26,938 nt of DNA from VRUG01 sp965372745 (GCA_965372745.1 CBDVDM010000024.1:1-26938), one strand, 5' to 3'. Positions 1 through 7,734 are shown, counted from the first letter of the stretch. Program-made: numbers and translations. Notes: generated by a model from the sequence alone, not told the origin.

Positions 1-105
1 TGCATTTCTGTAGATAAGGAGGTGAAACAATGTAAAACAGGATTGCTTGAGAGGTGGTTAAGTAAACAAAAAACTATAAACTCAAAATCTAAGGAGGGAA
101 GTACC

Positions 106-1689
106 ATGAAAATGAAAGAAATGCTTTGCTTTCTGGTTGCACTCGTTGTGATTATTGTGTTGCAGACAACTGATATATTTGCAGCGTCGATTAATTACAC
201 CGAGAGATGGGACAACAATTCCCTGGCCGAATGGACCACTAATACTGCAGCTTCAAATGTTGATATCGTCAACACCGGCGGTAATCCAGACGGATATTTG
301 TATAGCTGGGGAACACTCTGGCCAGACGGCGCATACGGCCCTACCTTCGACATAGGTGCATTAACCCAATGCGGGGTTTTTACGGGCGATTTTTCAACTG
401 CTGGAGTTACCGGCGTTTCAGTTGATCTTCGCTTTATAAGCGGGACATTTGATGCAGCCTGGATTCGCTTCCGGTATAAGGACTCCTCGCACAATGGCTG
501 GAGGTATTCTCTAACCGATACGTTTGGAAATGTCTGGCAGACGTACCCTGTCAATTTTAGTCCGGACTGGAATGACGTTGAAGCAGAAGCCGCAGGATGG
601 CAAAAGGATTTAGCAGATAGTAATTCCTGGCAGGAAACTATGTCGGACGTTTATACAACCGAAGTCAGGATCTCTGGTGTCAACGATGTAAATGTGGGAA
701 TTGACAATTTCAGCATTATACTGAAAGAAGACATTTGCGGAGGCCCGGATGAGATAGATCTTTGTGCAGGTCAGGATATTCCAGCGGGAACGGTAACTGT
801 CAAAAACGACGCAAACAATCTAACCGTAACATACGACACCAACGATGGCTGGTACTTGATAGAAACACACTTAGAGGTAGCCGGGAGCCTGAGTGATATC
901 CCGCAAACAAAGTACAAAGGTAAAATGAAATCAAAAGGCGGACCAATTCCCGGGCACTTCACTTACTCAGACGACTTTAATCCGACAGATATGAATACAG
1001 TAGCAAACTATGTAATAGACATGAACAGTGAAGGTTTTGAGCCGGATGATTTGCTGTACATTGCAGCACACGCAGTTGTCCAGAAGGTTGTGGTCTTAAC
1101 ACCGGCTCCGTATGGTGCCAGTTCGATTGCCGACGTAAATCAGGGTTTGAGAAAGAACGGCACAGCCGTCTTAGCAGAAAGGTCGGATCCAAACGCTGTT
1201 CTCGTAGACGATGCCAATTTCTTTAGTCTTGGTTTCGGCGGAGAGATTATTTTGGCATTTGATTGTCCAATCCAGAATCGCGATGGTAACGATCTAATAA
1301 TAGTTGAGGTAACTGGTGGAGATCGTTCAACACATCCGCTCGAGACTGCTGACATCTACGGTGGTCAAGACCTCGGTGGACCATGGACACTTTTGGGTGA
1401 TGCGAACAATCGCAACGAAGAGACTTTAATTGACCTGGATGGTTTGGCTGAAGCTGCTTATATCAAAATAGTAGATACCTCAGACCCGAATGCCTCTACT
1501 GAAGAGTGGTATAACATAGCCGATGCCTTCGATTTGGCTTATGTAGGCTCTATCCAGGACTGTATAAGGATTGACGAAGAGACCGCATGGGGTGATGGAT
1601 GTGAGGGTATATCTTTCCCAGGTAGAAATTGGGCTACGTATTTTACCTTTATAGTAGGAGCGTGTGAGGAGTGTTCGCAAGAACCATAA
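106..1689 (+). CDS. Secreted multidomain protein of unknown function
   Basis: An exported protein of about 527 residues. The start at 106 is chosen over an upstream in-frame GTG at 22 because a strong AAGGAGGG ribosome site lies at 91-98 and translation from 106 opens with a clean signal peptide (charged MKMKE, hydrophobic core to about residue 20, likely cleavage near FAA at 25-27). Residues 28-206 look like a beta-sandwich adhesive or carbohydrate-binding module. Residues 220-326 (AGQDIPAGTV to LYIAAHAVV) and 487-517 (IDEETAWGDG, GRNWATYFTF) look like two halves of one module seen in other secreted bacterial and archaeal proteins. Residues 330-482 between them resemble another surface module (FSLGFGGEIILAF, AYIKIVDTSDPN, DAFDLAYV). 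It ends in a Cys-containing tail (CEECSQEP), with no sortase or PEP-CTERM signal seen. Function unknown; binding at the cell surface or in the medium is an inference. Confidence 0.85.
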   Translation: MKMKEMLCFLVALVVIIVLQTTDIFAASINYTERWDNNSLAEWTTNTAASNVDIVNTGGNPDGYLYSWGTLWPDGAYGPTFDIGALTQCGVFTGDFSTAGVTGVSVDLRFISGTFDAAWIRFRYKDSSHNGWRYSLTDTFGNVWQTYPVNFSPDWNDVEAEAAGWQKDLADSNSWQETMSDVYTTEVRISGVNDVNVGIDNFSIILKEDICGGPDEIDLCAGQDIPAGTVTVKNDANNLTVTYDTNDGWYLIETHLEVAGSLSDIPQTKYKGKMKSKGGPIPGHFTYSDDFNPTDMNTVANYVIDMNSEGFEPDDLLYIAAHAVVQKVVVLTPAPYGASSIADVNQGLRKNGTAVLAERSDPNAVLVDDANFFSLGFGGEIILAFDCPIQNRDGNDLIIVEVTGGDRSTHPLETADIYGGQDLGGPWTLLGDANNRNEETLIDLDGLAEAAYIKIVDTSDPNASTEEWYNIADAFDLAYVGSIQDCIRIDEETAWGDGCEGISFPGRNWATYFTFIVGACEECSQEP

Positions 1690-1760
1690 GGGTCGAAAGC
1701 ATGCTGTCTGCTTGACGGCTCATGCGAGGATTAACGGTTTTTATTGTGAATCTAATCTCA

Positions 1761-1797
1761 AAAAAGGGCTGTGGGCTTAATGCTCGCAGCCCTTTTT
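1761..1797 (+). terminator. Rho-independent terminator after the secreted-protein gene
   Basis: An 11-base-pair stem (GGGCTGTGGGC at 1766-1776 with GCTCGCAGCCC at 1782-1792, two G-U pairs) has a five-base loop. It is preceded by an A run and followed by TTTTT. It lies about 75 bases after the stop codon. Confidence 0.88.
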
Positions 1798-1856
1798 AAT
1801 GTTTCATTTCTAAGTCAAAATCTACAACCGAACTACAAGAAAACCTTTTATGAGCT

Positions 1857-1908
1857 AAAAATCACGATTTTACAACTCTGCCTCAAAACAGGTAATCGCG
1901 TGATTTTT
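1857..1908. repeat. AT-flanked inverted repeat, possible second terminator
   Basis: AAAAATCACG (1857-1866) is the exact reverse complement of CGTGATTTTT (1899-1908), and a small CCT/AGG pair lies inside the 32-base loop. The T run on one side and A run on the other would allow termination on either strand. The long loop makes this less certain than the terminator at 1761. The rest of the 364-base gap between the genes shows no coding sequence. Confidence 0.45.
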
Positions 1909-1982
1909 TAACAATTGTTCCATAGAGAGAAGCAATTGGACAGCACAATAAGTTCGCTGGAGATAAAAATGAAAAAAATCTG

Positions 1983-2011
1983 TTGCAGATTGAAAAATAA
2001 ACGGCGATAAT
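1983..2011 (+). promoter_or_regulatory. Candidate sigma-70-type promoter for the zinc-ribbon/RNase HI-PurN genes
   Basis: TTGCAG at 1983-1988 and GATAAT at 2006-2011 are separated by 17 bases, which would place a transcription start about 35 bases before the ATG at 2054. It lies downstream of the terminator at 1761, so the following genes need their own promoter. Matched by eye only. Confidence 0.5.
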
Positions 2012-2053
2012 GCTCAGTTAAAGATTTTTTCAGCAGGCATTGAAGGAGATTAC

Positions 2054-2788
2054 ATGGGGCCAGTATTAAACGAGTTGGTCAAGCTTCAGAGTGTGGAAAA
2101 TCAGCTCCGAGCTGTTAAGACCAAGTTATCTCGATGCAGGCGTAACGTTATCATTCGTGAAAATCAGGTCAGGAGCCTTCAAAGTGCGATGGAGGCCAAA
2201 AATGAGGAGATTCAGTTGACAAAAATCCAGTCCGACCGGCTGGAACTTGAATTAAAGAGCAGGGATGAGTCGATAGCGAAGCTGAGGGCGTCACTTAATG
2301 CAGCCAAAACGAACAAAGAATATGCAGCGGTTTTGACTCAGCTTAATACAAACAGGGCGGATAATTCGAAAATCGAAAGCCAGATTCTTGATTTGATGAA
2401 AGATATCGAAACAGATGAGACTGAACGTGCCGGGATAAAGGCACAGATAGAGCAGGATAAAAAAACGCTGGAGCAAACTCGCAAGGACACAGAGACCCAG
2501 TCAATAAAGTTGCAGGCGGAGATTGAAGAGATTCAGATTCAATGGGACCAGGTTGCCAGCCGGATACCGAGCGAATCATTAGAAGTATTCAAACGTGTTG
2601 CAGAAACATATGACGGAGAGGCGCTTGCGACAATTGACACACAGGATGAAAAGAGCGGTGCTTACAGTTGCGGGGGCTGCTTTATGGGTATTACGGCCGA
2701 GAACGTTAATCTCCTGATGACCAGGGATGAAATAATCAGGTGTCCGAACTGCACGCGGATACTGGTTCTTGAAAGTTCACAAGAGTAA
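2054..2788 (+). CDS. Coiled-coil C4 zinc-ribbon protein (DUF164 / CT398-HP0958 type)
   Basis: A 244-residue cytoplasmic protein. Residues 5 to about 175 are heptad-rich and strongly charged, predicting a long antiparallel coiled coil. The C-terminus carries a four-cysteine zinc ribbon, CGGC at 206-209 and CPNC at 230-233, with the MGITAENVN segment typical of this family. Relatives include chlamydial CT398, Helicobacter HP0958 (linked to flagellar or RpoN-related roles) and mycobacterial Rv2229c. No single biochemical function is settled for the family. The start is supported by GAAGGAG at 2041-2047. It is followed after 72 bases by the RNase HI-PurN gene and probably shares its transcript. 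In actinobacteria the same family also sits beside a fused RNase HI gene, so the linkage is probably meaningful. Confidence 0.85.
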   Translation: MGPVLNELVKLQSVENQLRAVKTKLSRCRRNVIIRENQVRSLQSAMEAKNEEIQLTKIQSDRLELELKSRDESIAKLRASLNAAKTNKEYAAVLTQLNTNRADNSKIESQILDLMKDIETDETERAGIKAQIEQDKKTLEQTRKDTETQSIKLQAEIEEIQIQWDQVASRIPSESLEVFKRVAETYDGEALATIDTQDEKSGAYSCGGCFMGITAENVNLLMTRDEIIRCPNCTRILVLESSQE

Positions 2789-2860
2789 TCAGCTATAACT
2801 TGTACAATGGTAAGAAGAAAATTTTATTGGCGTCAGTTGCGCTTGTGAGGTACACGGGGC

Positions 2861-3925
2861 GTGTGGAAACTTAAAAAGGTTACTATTTACACAGATGGCG
2901 GCAGTAGGGGTAATCCGGGTCCAGGCGCCGCTGGTTTTATTTTAACTGATTCTACGGGCGCTAAATTACAAGCTAAAGGTCTGTATTTAGGTAAAACAAC
3001 GAACAATGTCGCTGAGTATACCGGTTTGGTAAAGGCACTTGAGTCAGCCGTACAACTCGGATGCCGGCAGGTACAGGTTTTCAGTGACAGTGAGTTGCTG
3101 GTCAGACAGGTTAACGGCCGATACAAGGTTAAAAGTGAACATCTCAAACCTCTGTTTCAACAGGTAATGGCTTTGCTTAAAGAATTTGACAAATGGCAGG
3201 TTGAGCATATACCGAGAGACAAAAACAAACAGGCAGACAAAGTTGTAAACATGGCGATGGATGCTGGTAAAGACATTGAGATGAAGGCAGAGACACAAGC
3301 GGCAAATAAACGTACGATTCGTCTATGTGTATTACTCAGCGGCGGCGGAACAACGCTGCTGAATATTCTTGAATATATCAGGGCAGGCAAGTTGAATGTT
3401 GAAATACCGTTAGTGATAAGCTCCAGGCCGACAGTCAAGGGTGTTGAGCGGGCAAAATCAGCAGGTTTGAAAGTAGTGATTATCCGCAGGAAAGATTACG
3501 CAGACATTGACGCATTCAGTAAACAAATTGTAGAAGAGCTTTCAGCTGAGAATATTGACCTTGTAGTTCAGGGCGGATGGCTTTGTCTCTGGAAGATACC
3601 TGAACGGTACGAAAACCGCGTGATGAATATACATCCTGCTCTTTTGCCGAGTTTTGGTGGCCAGGGTATGTGGGGACATCATGTGCATGAAACGGTTCTT
3701 GCAAAAGGCTGTAAGCTCAGCGGTTGTACGGTCCATTTTTGCACGAATGAATATGATAAGGGACCAATAATCGTTCAAAAAAGCTGTGAGGTCAAAGAGG
3801 ATGACGACGCTGACAGCTTGGCGGCAAGGGTATTCGAGCAGGAATGTATTGCATACCCTGAGGCAATAAGACTTTTTGCGAACGGCAGATTGAAGGTAAA
3901 AAACAACCGCGTTAGAATAATCTAA
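2861..3925 (+). CDS. rnhA/purN: Fusion protein: RNase HI domain plus phosphoribosylglycinamide formyltransferase (PurN)
   Basis: A 354-residue protein with two enzyme domains in one uninterrupted frame. Residues 6-134 are a short-type RNase HI: YTDGGSRGNPG (catalytic D12), NNVAEY (E52), FSDSEL (D76) and KNKQAD (D126) give the full DEDD set for cleaving RNA in RNA-DNA hybrids. A linker at about 135-151 leads to a PurN domain at 152-354 that transfers formyl from 10-formyl-tetrahydrofolate to GAR in purine synthesis. The PurN catalytic triad is present: N256 and H258 in MNIHPALLPSF, and D299 in EYDKGPII. The phosphate-binding loop reads SGGGTTL rather than the usual SGxGSNL form, and the usual AGYMRIL-like stretch reads QGGWLCLWKI. 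The start is a GTG with GAGG ten bases upstream. Both halves look active. purF and purM lie about 6 kb away on the other strand. Confidence 0.9.
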   Translation: MWKLKKVTIYTDGGSRGNPGPGAAGFILTDSTGAKLQAKGLYLGKTTNNVAEYTGLVKALESAVQLGCRQVQVFSDSELLVRQVNGRYKVKSEHLKPLFQQVMALLKEFDKWQVEHIPRDKNKQADKVVNMAMDAGKDIEMKAETQAANKRTIRLCVLLSGGGTTLLNILEYIRAGKLNVEIPLVISSRPTVKGVERAKSAGLKVVIIRRKDYADIDAFSKQIVEELSAENIDLVVQGGWLCLWKIPERYENRVMNIHPALLPSFGGQGMWGHHVHETVLAKGCKLSGCTVHFCTNEYDKGPIIVQKSCEVKEDDDADSLAARVFEQECIAYPEAIRLFANGRLKVKNNRVRII

Positions 3926-3938
3926 ACAATTGCTACTC

Positions 3939-3965
3939 TGCGAAGCAGCACTTCGCTGCGAAGCA
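3939..3965. repeat. Short repeat with hairpin potential
   Basis: TGCGAAGCA occurs twice (3939-3947 and 3957-3965). GCGAAG (3940-3945) and CTTCGC (3951-3956) can also pair around a five-base loop. It lies just after the RNase HI-PurN stop codon, with no T run. Related GCGAAG-containing sequence occurs near 26875-26905. Confidence 0.5.
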
Positions 3966-4020
3966 CGAGATAGTGATAAAGATGGAGCCATTATTTAAAC
4001 GAGCTTAAAAGTTACAGATT

Positions 4021-4470
4021 ATGAATAAGCGACAGAAAACGGTAATAATAAATTTTGTATTAGTGGTCTGCATTACGACAGCTATGATTGTTGCGATGAT
4101 GGACTTTAGAAACGTAATCAACCGGTCAGAAGCGATGCGTGCAATGACCCATCTTGGAAAAATAGTACTGGACTATCGCAAAGAGCATGGTTCGGCACCT
4201 CCAGAATCTTATATTGATAATATCAAAAAGAATTTAGAAGGGGCAGCTCGTCTCGGAGAGCTATACTATAGAGCACGGTGGATAACTATTGAATCAACAG
4301 AAGATGAAATATTAGCTTACGTGGGAAAAAACTACAAATCATTATTTGTTGATGATGGGGCGATAGTTCTGAGATTAGGCGGGCACATAGAGTGGATAAC
4401 AAAAGAAGAATTAATATCTATCCTGTCAAAACAGCAAAGTGCCATGGAACTCGAAATGCTCCAGAAATAA
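4021..4470 (+). CDS. Small membrane-anchored protein, unknown function
   Basis: A 149-residue protein with a positively charged start (MNKRQKT) and a single hydrophobic helix at about residues 8-28, followed by a soluble, mostly charged domain. The helix could be an uncleaved anchor placing the rest outside the cytoplasm. The segment after the helix (AMTHLGKIVLDYRKEHGSAPPESYIDNI) looks superficially like the N-terminal helix of pilin-like proteins, where a long helix is followed by a Pro-rich turn, but no prepilin cleavage motif is seen. No strong ribosome site precedes the ATG. It lies 95 bases after the RNase HI-PurN gene on the same strand and may be co-transcribed. It converges on clpC with 82 bases between them and no clear terminator. 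Confidence 0.7.
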   Translation: MNKRQKTVIINFVLVVCITTAMIVAMMDFRNVINRSEAMRAMTHLGKIVLDYRKEHGSAPPESYIDNIKKNLEGAARLGELYYRARWITIESTEDEILAYVGKNYKSLFVDDGAIVLRLGGHIEWITKEELISILSKQQSAMELEMLQK

Positions 4471-4552
4471 TCAGCGAAAGAGTCTAATCGCAGTCGAGAA
4501 AAAACTTCCTTAGTAGAAACCTGCATACATCCCAGAGAGCAACCAAAGGACA

Positions 4553-7060
4553 TTATTGCTCGGATTTTGCGACAGCTTTTTCGGATTCCTGAGACTGTTC
4601 TGTTTTGACACCATCGAACTTCAAATGTTCTTCATCAAGAACATCGATTTTGATTAGATTTTTCCCTTTGAATTCGCCGCGTAACAGGGATTCTGCGAGA
4701 GGGTCTTCAATGTAATGCTCGATAGCTCTTCTCAGAGGACGCGCACCGAATTCAGGGCTGTATCCTTTGTCGATGAGGAACTCTTTTGAGTGCTCAGTCA
4801 ATTCGAGTTCCAGACCATGTTCAATGAGTCTCTTGAAGACTTTTGCCAGCTCAAGGTCAACAATTTGCTGTAGGTTTTCTCTTGTAAGAGGTTTAAAGAC
4901 GATAGTATCATCGACACGGTTCAGGAATTCGGGTCTGAAGTGATGCTCAACTTCTTTTTGGAGCATGTCTTTCATTTTCTCATAATTTGCTTCAGGACTT
5001 TTTTTACCGAAACCAAAGCCGGCCTGATTTTTAATCAGTTCAGCACCGATGTTGCTTGTCATAAGCAGGATTATATTTTTGAAGTCGACATTTCTGCCGA
5101 AGCTGTCGGTAAGTCGACCTTCATCCATGATTTGCAGCAGCATATTATACACATCAGGGTGGGCCTTTTCGATTTCATCGAGCAACAGGACGGCATAAGG
5201 TCTTCGCCTGATTCTTTCGGTTAGTTGCCCGCCCTCTTCATATCCGACGTATCCTGGAGGGGCACCGACAAGACGGCTTATGTTGTGTTTTTCCATGAAC
5301 TCGCTCATATCAAGCTGTATCAGGGCACTTTCATCGTTGAACATAAACTCAGCTAATGCCTTTGCGAGCAGAGTTTTTCCAACGCCGCTTGGGCCAAGGA
5401 GTATAAAGCAACCCATAGGTCTGTTGGGGTCTTTCAGACCGCTTCGGCTTCTCCGGACAGCCTTTGCGACAGCGGTGATAGCTTCATCCTGTGAAATAAC
5501 GCGTTTGTGTAATTCAGCCTCGAGTTCAAGGAGCCTTTGTGTTTCCTTCTTTTCAAGTTTTGTTAAGGGTACACCGGTCATTTTGCTGACAACTTCAGCG
5601 ATAATTTCAGAATCGACTATACCTGTTGACTCCTTGCTCTTCTCATACCACTTTTTCTGCATTTTTGTTTTTTGGTCCAGCAGCTTCTGAGCTTCATCTC
5701 TAAGTGAAGCGGCACGTTCATAGTCAGCATTTTTGACAGCTTCATCCTTTTCCTTCTGGAGTTTTTCGACATCTTCCTCGATTTTAGCCAGGTCAGGAGG
5801 AAGTGTCATGTTGTTGATTCTGACACGTGCACCGGCTTCGTCGACAACGTCAATGGCTTTGTCAGGCAGACATCTTCCAGCAATGTACCTGGTTGATAAT
5901 TCGACAGCCTGGAAAAGCGCTTCGTCTTTGAATTTGACTTTGTGATGCTCTTCGTATCTGTCCTGCAGACCCCTGAGGATTTCCAGGGTTTCCTCTTTCG
6001 ATGGTGGTTCGACAATAATAGTCTGGAACCTTCTTTCGAGAGCGCCGTCTTTTTCGATGTGTTTCCTGTATTCGTCCAGTGTTGTGGCGCCGATACACTG
6101 AACCTCACCTCTTGCTAATGCCGGTTTTAGTACGTTCGAGGCGTCTATCGCACCTTCTGCACCGCCGGCACCGACGAGGGTGTGAAGCTCATCTATGAAA
6201 AGGATGACATTTTTTGCGCGGCGGACTTCACTGATAACAGCTTTAATGCGCTCCTCGAACTGTCCGCGATATTTAGTTCCCGCAACCATCATAGCCAGGT
6301 CGAGGACAACGATTCTTTTGCCTATAAGGATTTCTGGTACCTGCTTGTTGATAATTTTTTGGCTTAGACCTTCCACGATAGCAGTTTTCCCAACGCCGGC
6401 CTCACCCAAAAGAACGGGGTTGTTCTTTGTGCGACGGCATAAAATCTGTATGAGTCTCTCAATCTCGTTAGCTCTTCCGATAACCGGGTCGAGTTCGTCA
6501 TTTACAGCTAACTCAGTGAGGTCTCTTCCGAAGCTGTCCAGCGCAGGTGTCTTGCTCTTCGGTTTTGCATGAGAAACACTCGGCCCCATTTTCATACCAA
6601 GAGCAGCTGGCCCTTCGTCGACGCCGGCACCAAGTAAATTGAGCACTTCCTGCCTGACTTCTTCGAGTTTCAATCCGATATCCATCAATACCTGGGCAGC
6701 GACACCTTCGTTTTCTCTGAGCAGTCCCAGCAGGATATGTTCGGTTCCAACGTAATTATGGTTAAGAGCTCTTGCTTCTTCGATAGCATATTCGATGACC
6801 TTTTTTGCCTTGGGCGTCTGTGGCAGTTTCCCCATAGTGACCATATCCGGGCCGCTTTTAACGAGTTTTTCAACGCCGAGCCTGAGTTTCTTAATATCAA
6901 CATCGAGGTTTTTCAGCACGGTAGCGCCGACACCGCTGCCCTCTTTAACTAATCCGAGCAATATATGCTCTGTACCGATAAATTCATGGTTAAATCTCTG
7001 GGCTTCCTGGTTAGCCAGCGCCATAACTTTTCTTGCACGGTCAGTAAAACGTTCAAACAT
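4553..7060 (-). CDS. clpC: ATP-dependent Clp protease ATPase subunit ClpC
   Basis: An 835-residue Hsp100 unfoldase that feeds substrates to the ClpP protease; no clpP is in this window. Two Clp_N repeats cover residues 1-145 (EHILLGLVKE and EHILLGLLRE mark each). The first AAA+ module has Walker A GEAGVGKT at 219-226 and Walker B ILFIDELHT. A UVR-type coiled segment (KIEEDVEKLQKEKDEAVKNA onward) distinguishes ClpC from ClpA. The second AAA+ module has GPSGVGKT and LLLDEIEKAH, then the FRPEFLNRVDD sensor region. A GFGFG loop before FRPEFLNR sits where ClpP-binding tripeptides usually lie. Length is normal for ClpC. The ATG is preceded by TGAGGT and by the near-consensus promoter at 7117-7144. 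It appears to be a single-gene unit; no ctsR or mcsAB neighbours are present. Confidence 0.97.
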   Translation of the reverse strand: MFERFTDRARKVMALANQEAQRFNHEFIGTEHILLGLVKEGSGVGATVLKNLDVDIKKLRLGVEKLVKSGPDMVTMGKLPQTPKAKKVIEYAIEEARALNHNYVGTEHILLGLLRENEGVAAQVLMDIGLKLEEVRQEVLNLLGAGVDEGPAALGMKMGPSVSHAKPKSKTPALDSFGRDLTELAVNDELDPVIGRANEIERLIQILCRRTKNNPVLLGEAGVGKTAIVEGLSQKIINKQVPEILIGKRIVVLDLAMMVAGTKYRGQFEERIKAVISEVRRAKNVILFIDELHTLVGAGGAEGAIDASNVLKPALARGEVQCIGATTLDEYRKHIEKDGALERRFQTIIVEPPSKEETLEILRGLQDRYEEHHKVKFKDEALFQAVELSTRYIAGRCLPDKAIDVVDEAGARVRINNMTLPPDLAKIEEDVEKLQKEKDEAVKNADYERAASLRDEAQKLLDQKTKMQKKWYEKSKESTGIVDSEIIAEVVSKMTGVPLTKLEKKETQRLLELEAELHKRVISQDEAITAVAKAVRRSRSGLKDPNRPMGCFILLGPSGVGKTLLAKALAEFMFNDESALIQLDMSEFMEKHNISRLVGAPPGYVGYEEGGQLTERIRRRPYAVLLLDEIEKAHPDVYNMLLQIMDEGRLTDSFGRNVDFKNIILLMTSNIGAELIKNQAGFGFGKKSPEANYEKMKDMLQKEVEHHFRPEFLNRVDDTIVFKPLTRENLQQIVDLELAKVFKRLIEHGLELELTEHSKEFLIDKGYSPEFGARPLRRAIEHYIEDPLAESLLRGEFKGKNLIKIDVLDEEHLKFDGVKTEQSQESEKAVAKSEQ

Positions 7061-7116
7061 AATTTACCTCAAAACTATTTCATTCAAAGCAGTCTCATTA
7101 CCACAAAGCTAATTTT

Positions 7117-7144
7117 ATTATATCATAGTTAATCACTCTGTCAA
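7117..7144 (-). promoter_or_regulatory. Near-consensus sigma-70 promoter of clpC
   Basis: Reading leftward, a perfect TTGACA (7139-7144) and perfect TATAAT (7117-7122) are separated by 16 bases. The expected start is near 7110, giving a leader of about 50 bases before the clpC ATG. No CIRCE or CtsR-like operator was seen overlapping it. Confidence 0.8.
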
Positions 7145-7206
7145 ATCACCCTTTACGCCCGGTTCTATTTGTAAACCCAATAACCTACATATAATATGCA
7201 CTTGTT

Positions 7207-7220
7207 TGAACAGATGTTCA
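7207..7220. promoter_or_regulatory. Palindromic operator-like site resembling a Gram-positive type SOS box
   Basis: TGAACAGATGTTCA is a palindrome with five-base arms. It matches the GAAC-N4-GTTC core recognised by DinR-type LexA. It lies 11 bases after a TATAAT-like hexamer facing right (7190-7195) and about 60 bases upstream of the clpC -35 box. No gene that obviously needs SOS control lies to its right, so its role is unclear. Confidence 0.35.
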
Positions 7221-7414
7221 TTTACCGGACTTAAAATTTACTTCGATATGAGATTTATCGACAAAAAGCGGTGGTAACTTTCCCGATATGTCAGGCAAAA
7301 AGCTGTTTTTTTACATTAAAAAGATGTAACCGTTCAGGAGAAGGTAATATATTGAATTTTGACCGTTTTCCGTCATTGCCTGTCCTCCGTAATATGTCTT
7401 TTGCGAAGGATGGA

Positions 7415-7528
7415 CGGTTTCACCGCATCGTATGGTACAGGGTTTCACCGCGCAGGTTTTATATTTAGCCTGCGGTTTCACCGCAGGTTTAGATCTACTA
7501 TTTAGATGGACGGTTTCATCGCAGGTTT
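7415..7528. repeat. Cluster of four CGGTTTCACCGC(AGGTTT) repeats
   Basis: Copies occur near 7415-7426 (core only), 7440-7459 (with an extra CG), 7473-7490 (full CGGTTTCACCGCAGGTTT) and 7511-7528 (one change, CATCGC). Spacing start-to-start is 25-38 bases and irregular. The core has a short GCGGT...ACCGC inverted symmetry. A fifth copy lies at 17957-17974, so the unit is dispersed. Confidence 0.75.
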
Positions 7529-7658
7529 TATTCACCCAATGCTGTTTCGGACACCTCTGCCGAATGGCAGATTTTGTTTTGAAAATTTGAATTTTGGGTA
7601 TTCGAGATTGTTTCCGAAACGACGTCGGGAAATAGACATCGCCATACGCCGAATTTTC

Positions 7659-7695
7659 GGATTTAGGGTTTAGTGCTTAGGATTTTGGGCTTGGG
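7659..7695. repeat. Degenerate GGATTTAG-like short tandem repeat
   Basis: The stretch reads as imperfect successive units of the type GGATTTAG, GGTTTAG, TGCTTAG, GGATTTTG and GGCTTGGG. Such drifted heptamer and octamer runs are intergenic and non-coding here. Confidence 0.5.
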
Positions 7696-7734
7696 AACCA
7701 TTCTTTGAGGTTAAATGGCGTTGTAGTACTTGGG

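Larger units (their letters stand above)
7145..7734. other. Long intergenic stretch upstream of clpC with repeats and no convincing gene
   Basis: About 590 bases between the clpC promoter and the stop of the 88-residue protein. It holds a rightward TATAAT-like hexamer at 7190-7195, a GAAC-N4-GTTC palindrome at 7207-7220, four CGGTTTCAYCGC repeats at 7415-7528 and a low-complexity GGATTTAG-like stretch at 7659-7695. Open frames of 65-74 codons cross it on both strands, but they run through the repeats and look like chance. A TTG preceded by GGAGAAGG near 7350 could open a 38-codon frame; I give it little weight. No known small-RNA fold was recognised. Confidence 0.6.

Noticed and set aside
3542..3991. 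149-codon frame antisense to the RNase HI-PurN gene
   Set aside because: Shadow of the PurN coding sequence with no start signals.
5280..5690. 136-codon frame antisense to clpC
   Set aside because: It lies wholly within clpC, has no ribosome site and shows Ser/Leu/Phe-rich shadow composition.
7415..7528. Four spaced repeats that look superficially like a CRISPR array
   Set aside because: Repeat units vary in length and sequence, the intervals are short and irregular, no cas genes are near, and a fifth copy lies alone 10 kb away.
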